A program made the translations under genes and the position numbers. From Haemophilus sp. C1 (GTDB taxonomy: Bacteria > Pseudomonadota > Gammaproteobacteria > Enterobacterales > Pasteurellaceae), in contig NZ_LDVZ01000017.1 of assembly GCF_001276515.1 (NCBI RefSeq), forward strand, positions 1 through 41,626: a stretch of 41,626 nt of DNA, given 5' to 3'. Below the pieces are notes generated by a model. The model made no database searches, was not told the origin of the DNA, and saw only the letters and a program-made list of their open reading frames with translations. Shown piece after piece: positions 37,488-41,626 of the stretch; the first letter of the stretch is position 1; each line of letters opens with the position of its first letter.

Positions 37488-40016
37488 TTATTTTTCTATG
37501 GGTAAACACCTTGCGTCATATGTTTGGGCTTCTAAGCTATCAAGATTTTCTAAATTAACTTGGTAATCAAAATAGCATTGCTCATTATGATTTGGTCCCC
37601 AATTGACTGTAAGTCTTCCTTTTTCTTGTTGTAATTGACCAGCAAATAACATACCGCCTTGCACCACATACCCCACAAAATTGCCTTTATCATCTTGTGC
37701 AGTCGCTGCCATTGGCACATTTTCACCGTTGGATTGAGTTAAATTAAACAACACCATCACATTTTTATGAGTGCTAAACTCTACTAAATTAATCGCATTA
37801 GCACGTGGAATGATTTGTTGTTCAGTAGCATTAAATTCAATATTTCCAGAAATATCTTTTGGATCAATGCGAACATAGTTGATTGAATAAGGCATAGTGT
37901 AAGGAATAATACCATTACCAAAATAATCAATACGTTGGTTATTACCTTGAATTAATGCACCAGATGCATCTTTGGCTCGTACAATAGCAAAGCTATCTCC
38001 CACTTGTTGCCCTAATGTCACGCCATATTTATGAGCAACAATAGAACCGCTTGCTCCTAATCCTATTTGACGGTTATGGCTATTTTCCTGCGAAATATTC
38101 ATACGGTAGCTACCAAAACGACCCGTATAGCCACCATTTGCGCCAATACCACGATATTGATGATTATTTTTGGATACATTTACACCATAATGCCATTGGT
38201 TTTGCTCTCCCATCGTGCCACTAACACCGACTCGATTGTAGCTATATCCTGAATTATTACGAGAATGAGAAGTACTGACGGTATGTTTACCTTCACCAAG
38301 AGGTAAACTTAGATTGATATAAATAGCAGTATCTCGTTTGCTACTTTCGCTATTAGTAGTTTGGGATAGCGTAATGTTATAGTTCAATTTTTTGTAACTA
38401 TTCGCATAGGCAATCTGATATTCATTATTTGTTCCACTTTCGCCCCAATAATTATAAGTCTGCCCGAGCAAATACAAATCGCCGTAATCCCCTAAGGTTT
38501 GATTGATAGAGAATTGATATTGGCTTTTTGGACGTTGAGTGCGCACATTAACAAATTCATCGTAAATATAATCACGATGGTTAATTGCCAAGGTGTCTCG
38601 TAAAGTATAGAAATGACGGGATGAATAGCGATAGGCTGCCAACGTAATATTAGTACCTGTGCTATTAAAATTAATACTGTAAGTTCCGTGTAAACTATAA
38701 CCTTTTTTATTTTCCTTTTCTTCTGGGAAAATGGCATGTGACCAAGTAGAATCTGCAGAAAAAGCACCAATCGGCGTATTTAAACCAAAACCAAATAAAG
38801 CAGCACGATAATTTTTACTGTAAATTACGCCACCATTTAAGGTCAAATTATTAAACAAACCATATTGTAGAGTGGCTTGAGTAATTGGATCTACGTACTC
38901 ATTATTCCAATGACGATAACGACCTGATGCAATTTGATAGCGATATTGCCCAACCCGGATCAAAGGAGCGACATTAGAAAATGGCACCGTAAAAGTGCGG
39001 ACAGAACCATCACTTTCTTGGATCTCTACTAGAAGATCACCGTTATATCCACTTGGGTATAAATCAGAAATAACAAAAGGCCCTGCAGGCACAGAAAGTT
39101 GATAAATAATGTTGCCATTTTGCTTAATCGTGACATTTGCATTACTATTTGCCACACCTCGTACAACAGGCGCAAATCCACGTTGTGAAGGACTTAGCAT
39201 ACGATCATCAGAAGCAATGCGTACTCCACGCATACCAAAACTTTCCCCAACCTGTGAGCTAGTATAAAAATCACCTAAGGTGACATTTCCGCGCAATAGT
39301 TCAAAATCGCGCTGAACATAGGTCTCACTTGGCTGATATTTAGAATAGGTATAACGGAAAGAATTTTCTTTGCTTCGGCTATTAACTTGGTTATAAAAAC
39401 CAGTGTGGCGGAACGCTAAAGAACCGATATTCAAGCCCGCTCTCACATTGCCATAAAGGCTGTCACTTATAGAGCTTTCCGTTTGATAGCGGTAGTAATT
39501 TAAATCATAATTTAAAAATGCCGCCGTCGTTCCACTTTGCCAACGTTTTGGCGAAATGTATCCACGAGGTCGTTGAACAGTTAAAGCTTGCGGTATTTCA
39601 AAATCTAATTTTAGTTCGCCAGTTTTATAAACAAAGGTGCTCTCTGGTATTGCATCTTTAACAAATACGCAATCTTCATTACTTCCTTGTTTGATAATCG
39701 CAGCAGATTTTAGATCTAATACATCTTGTAGTTCTGGCGTTAAACAAAGTTCAGCTCGACCTTCTGAATTATCAACAAAACGTAACGTTTCGTGACCTTT
39801 TAATTGATTATTTACCCAAATATCTGCTCGATACTCTCCTGGTAATACCGCATTTGCCTGATTAAAACGGGCAAAATCTACGCCTAAAACAGAGCCACCG
39901 CCCCAGAGGGAGGCATCAAATTCATCGCTATAAGCGTGGTTACCGTAAAGCCCTAAAGCACATAAAATAGCAAGAGAAGAGCGGTTAAAATGGGATAATG
40001 TTTTTTGAATACGCAT
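37488..40016 (-). CDS. hifC: Outer-membrane fimbrial usher HifC
   Basis: An 842-residue usher with signal peptide (about 1-30, ending HAYS), an N-terminal chaperone-binding domain (FDASLWGGGSVLGVDFARF), a 24-strand barrel with a plug region and a C-terminal domain. It assembles and secretes pilin subunits through the outer membrane. The start at 40016 (MRIQKTL) is preferred because GGGG at 40024-40027 is then at normal distance; an in-frame ATG at 40022 is possible. It starts about 12 bases after hifB. An intact frame indicates a functional pilus. Confidence 0.96.
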   Translation of the reverse strand: MRIQKTLSHFNRSSLAILCALGLYGNHAYSDEFDASLWGGGSVLGVDFARFNQANAVLPGEYRADIWVNNQLKGHETLRFVDNSEGRAELCLTPELQDVLDLKSAAIIKQGSNEDCVFVKDAIPESTFVYKTGELKLDFEIPQALTVQRPRGYISPKRWQSGTTAAFLNYDLNYYRYQTESSISDSLYGNVRAGLNIGSLAFRHTGFYNQVNSRSKENSFRYTYSKYQPSETYVQRDFELLRGNVTLGDFYTSSQVGESFGMRGVRIASDDRMLSPSQRGFAPVVRGVANSNANVTIKQNGNIIYQLSVPAGPFVISDLYPSGYNGDLLVEIQESDGSVRTFTVPFSNVAPLIRVGQYRYQIASGRYRHWNNEYVDPITQATLQYGLFNNLTLNGGVIYSKNYRAALFGFGLNTPIGAFSADSTWSHAIFPEEKENKKGYSLHGTYSINFNSTGTNITLAAYRYSSRHFYTLRDTLAINHRDYIYDEFVNVRTQRPKSQYQFSINQTLGDYGDLYLLGQTYNYWGESGTNNEYQIAYANSYKKLNYNITLSQTTNSESSKRDTAIYINLSLPLGEGKHTVSTSHSRNNSGYSYNRVGVSGTMGEQNQWHYGVNVSKNNHQYRGIGANGGYTGRFGSYRMNISQENSHNRQIGLGASGSIVAHKYGVTLGQQVGDSFAIVRAKDASGALIQGNNQRIDYFGNGIIPYTMPYSINYVRIDPKDISGNIEFNATEQQIIPRANAINLVEFSTHKNVMVLFNLTQSNGENVPMAATAQDDKGNFVGYVVQGGMLFAGQLQQEKGRLTVNWGPNHNEQCYFDYQVNLENLDSLEAQTYDARCLPIEK

Positions 40017-40028
40017 AAACATTCCCCA

Positions 40029-40730
40029 TTATTGCAAAATAGATTCACCAATTGTGTCGCCACCAAAGTCATTAATGAGATTCCAAGTCACCTTGCTGCC
40101 AGCACGGGCGCCTGAAACATGGAAAACTTCCTCACTAAAAGGCGCAACCATACGAGCGTCTTTAACTGGAGTTTTATTGATTTGAGCTGAAACATAACTC
40201 ATATAATAAGGCGTTTGATTGCTAACTTTAATGCCATCTGGCGTCGCAATCCATTTTACCGCTTGATAGGCATCTGTTACTGTTATAGGGAGATTGCTTG
40301 GGCGGTAAAAGAATTTTAAACGAGAACGAATAGCCAATTGTAAAAAGTTTGGACTTTCAGCTAAACGCTCCGCACTTGGTTTAGGCGGAATATCAAGTAA
40401 ATTAAAATAATAGAGGCTTTCTCGATCTTGTGGCAAAGATTGGCTGCCTGTATAAGTAATACGTAAACTCTGACCAGATTTTGCCTCAACACGGCTTACT
40501 GGCGGAGTAATGATAAAAGGCGTTTTAATATTTTTAGGATCGGCATTTTGATCGCCCGTATCTAACCAAGCCTGCACTAATGCGGCATTTTTACCGTTAT
40601 TTTCTAATTTCACGATAATATTTTTTTGATCTTGAGGGTAAATTACTCTGGTGCCGATAATGACGACGTTCGCTTGGGCAGAAAAGGTAAAAAGTGCGGT
40701 TAATCCGAATACAATTTTCTTAAACATCAT
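40029..40730 (-). CDS. hifB: Periplasmic pilus chaperone HifB
   Basis: A 233-residue chaperone of the PapD-like family. The signal peptide (ending QANV) is followed by an N-terminal Ig-like domain: VIIGTRVIYPQ...NIIVKLENNG near 22-48, PPVSRVEAKSGQSLRITYTG near 90-109 with the conserved Arg, and RESLYYFNLLDIPPKP near 117 (short F1-G1 loop). It completes pilin folds by donating a strand. It is separated from hifA by 114 bases holding a hairpin. One uptake sequence lies at its 5' end (40692-40700). Confidence 0.96.
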   Translation of the reverse strand: MMFKKIVFGLTALFTFSAQANVVIIGTRVIYPQDQKNIIVKLENNGKNAALVQAWLDTGDQNADPKNIKTPFIITPPVSRVEAKSGQSLRITYTGSQSLPQDRESLYYFNLLDIPPKPSAERLAESPNFLQLAIRSRLKFFYRPSNLPITVTDAYQAVKWIATPDGIKVSNQTPYYMSYVSAQINKTPVKDARMVAPFSEEVFHVSGARAGSKVTWNLINDFGGDTIGESILQ

Positions 40731-40779
40731 TTTTTCTCAACTTTATTCATAAATAAGGTGATACCACCAAATAATTAAA

Positions 40780-40812
40780 ACCGCATTGCTAAAATTGTCT
40801 TAACAATGCGGT
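40780..40812 (-). terminator. Terminator-like hairpin between hifA and hifB
   Basis: Perfect 9-bp stem ACCGCATTG / CAATGCGGT (40780-40788, 40804-40812) with a 15-base loop. On the minus strand it is followed by TTTTAATTATTT. A second GCTAAT/ATTAGC hairpin lies at 40822-40836. Partial termination here would let hifA mRNA exceed hifBCDE mRNA. Confidence 0.7.
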
Positions 40813-40844
40813 GAAATAAAAGCTAATAATATTAGCCAAAAGAA

Positions 40845-41504
40845 TTATTCATAAGTTAATTCAAAATCAACCGCAGATTCAACTTCACCTACGCCAACAT
40901 TTGCGTCGGTGGAGTAATATTTTGCTATATACTTGAGAGTTTGATTTTGTTCAGTAATATTTTTAAAGGCTGCATCATCACCTGCGGTATGTGTAATTGG
41001 GGTAGTCGCTGTTGCAAGAATTGTTTTGCGTCGCATAGGATAAATAGCTGTAGTGCCATCTTCGTTAAATAGTTGAATATTAACGTTAGTAGCTGTAGCT
41101 CCTCCAGTTTTAGTATTTCTTAAAGTGTAGTTATGAGCTGTATCTACATTCGCAGCAGAAGCAAAGCGCGCTTTTACTTTTTTTGCTTGGGTTGCGTTTG
41201 GCGGTACGGAGCAACCACTTAATTTAATCTCAAATGGTGTTGGCATTGCTGTCTGATTCGCAGCAGTAAAACGATTTTTTGAAACTGTATCTAATACCAC
41301 AATTTGATCTTGGCTATTGCCATCAATAGTACAGGTTTGATCGACCACTTTACCTTGGAAACGAACAATACCGCTATTTGCACCTGGTGTAGAACCATCA
41401 GTTGCTTTTCCTGCAGTAGTACCACCTACAGTAGATGTAGATTCTGCCATGACTTGGCTTGAGAATGCCGCAACTAATGCTGTTGCCAATATTAATTTTT
41501 TCAT
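40845..41504 (-). CDS. hifA: HifA-like major pilin
   Basis: A 219-residue major pilus subunit. The signal peptide (about 1-20, ending VMA) is followed by a low-complexity S/T/G-rich stretch, then a pilin domain with a Cys pair (DQTCTIDG and LSGCSVPP) and a C-terminal strand VDFELTYE. The conserved GIVRFQGKVVDQTC is typical of fimbrial type-1 subunits. AAGGAAAA precedes the ATG. As first gene it is followed by a hairpin that may set its excess over chaperone and usher. It shares the direction of hifBCDE, unlike the divergent classical hifA. Confidence 0.88.
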   Translation of the reverse strand: MKKLILATALVAAFSSQVMAESTSTVGGTTAGKATDGSTPGANSGIVRFQGKVVDQTCTIDGNSQDQIVVLDTVSKNRFTAANQTAMPTPFEIKLSGCSVPPNATQAKKVKARFASAANVDTAHNYTLRNTKTGGATATNVNIQLFNEDGTTAIYPMRRKTILATATTPITHTAGDDAAFKNITEQNQTLKYIAKYYSTDANVGVGEVESAVDFELTYE

Positions 41505-41610
41505 TTATTTTCCTTTTTTAAATGTTCAATAAAAAAATGACGACAAATAATGGATTTCTCCAATATTGATGTTTTTGCCATTTTTAACAGCGCAAAAGCT
41601 TCCCCATTCT

Positions 41611-41626
41611 AAAAAAAAAAAAAAAA
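41611..41626. repeat. Homopolymer A16/T16 at the window end
   Basis: Sixteen A on the plus strand reach the last base of the window, so the true length is unknown. On the hifA strand it is a poly-T tract starting about 107 bases upstream of the hifA ATG. It may be a slippage-prone promoter element or an assembly break. Confidence 0.7.

Noticed and set aside
40731..40844. Classical hif TA-repeat promoter between hifA and hifB
   Set aside because: No TA dinucleotide array is present and the two genes are in the same direction.

Overview
The window is chromosomal DNA of a Haemophilus of the H. influenzae group (H. influenzae, H. aegyptius or H. haemolyticus). It is AT-rich, I counted about 25 exact copies by eye of the 9-bp uptake sequence AAGTGCGGT (either strand), the housekeeping proteins match the H. 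influenzae set as I remember it, and selD carries an in-frame selenocysteine TGA. The window opens inside a 5S rRNA gene (end of an rRNA operon) and stops in a run of 16 A, which looks like a contig end.

Layout. 1-2740: 5S 3' end with its terminator, a uracil-DNA-glycosylase-like gene, and a short arcB. 2821-11085 (minus strand): a type I restriction-modification operon, hsdM - rhuM (frameshifted) - hsdS - prrC - rhuM fragment - hsdR. prrC encodes an ABC-ATPase-type anticodon nuclease of the kind known to be held latent by type IC R-M complexes, so the locus couples DNA restriction to a tRNA-cutting back-up toxin. HsdS has a 12-bp tandem repeat at the point where repeat number sets target spacer length in type IC enzymes. 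REP-like palindromes with a GTAGGG head lie at the 3' ends of both rhuM copies. 11326-16354: prlC (opdA), a ybaN-like membrane gene overlapping a peptide-binding lipoprotein gene, a structured intergenic region, and ribA. 16424-23218: pgpB, nagK, an AGCS Na+/alanine symporter, tatABC and gdhA. 23325-34492: fur and fldA, a ybfF-type esterase, seqA, menE, a large MscK-type channel, aroC, mepA, a TSUP permease and lpxM.

34550-35593 is selD, in which codon 16 (the catalytic position) is TGA followed by a SECIS-like hairpin. 35701-41504 (minus) is a complete chaperone-usher pilus cluster, hifA-hifB-hifC-hifD-hifE. It differs from the classical hif locus: hifA points the same way as hifBCDE, with a terminator-like hairpin between hifA and hifB instead of a divergent TA-repeat promoter. 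The locus sits beside selD.

The two accessory blocks (hsd and hif) have few uptake sequences compared with the core genes around them. From memory of strain Rd, the pgpB-nagK join and the selD-hif join are not the Rd gene order, so this chromosome appears rearranged here. The most notable items are the PrrC/type I locus with its two damaged RhuM genes, the selenocysteine in SelD, the unusual hif arrangement with a poly-A/T tract upstream, and two unexplained palindrome-rich intergenic regions.
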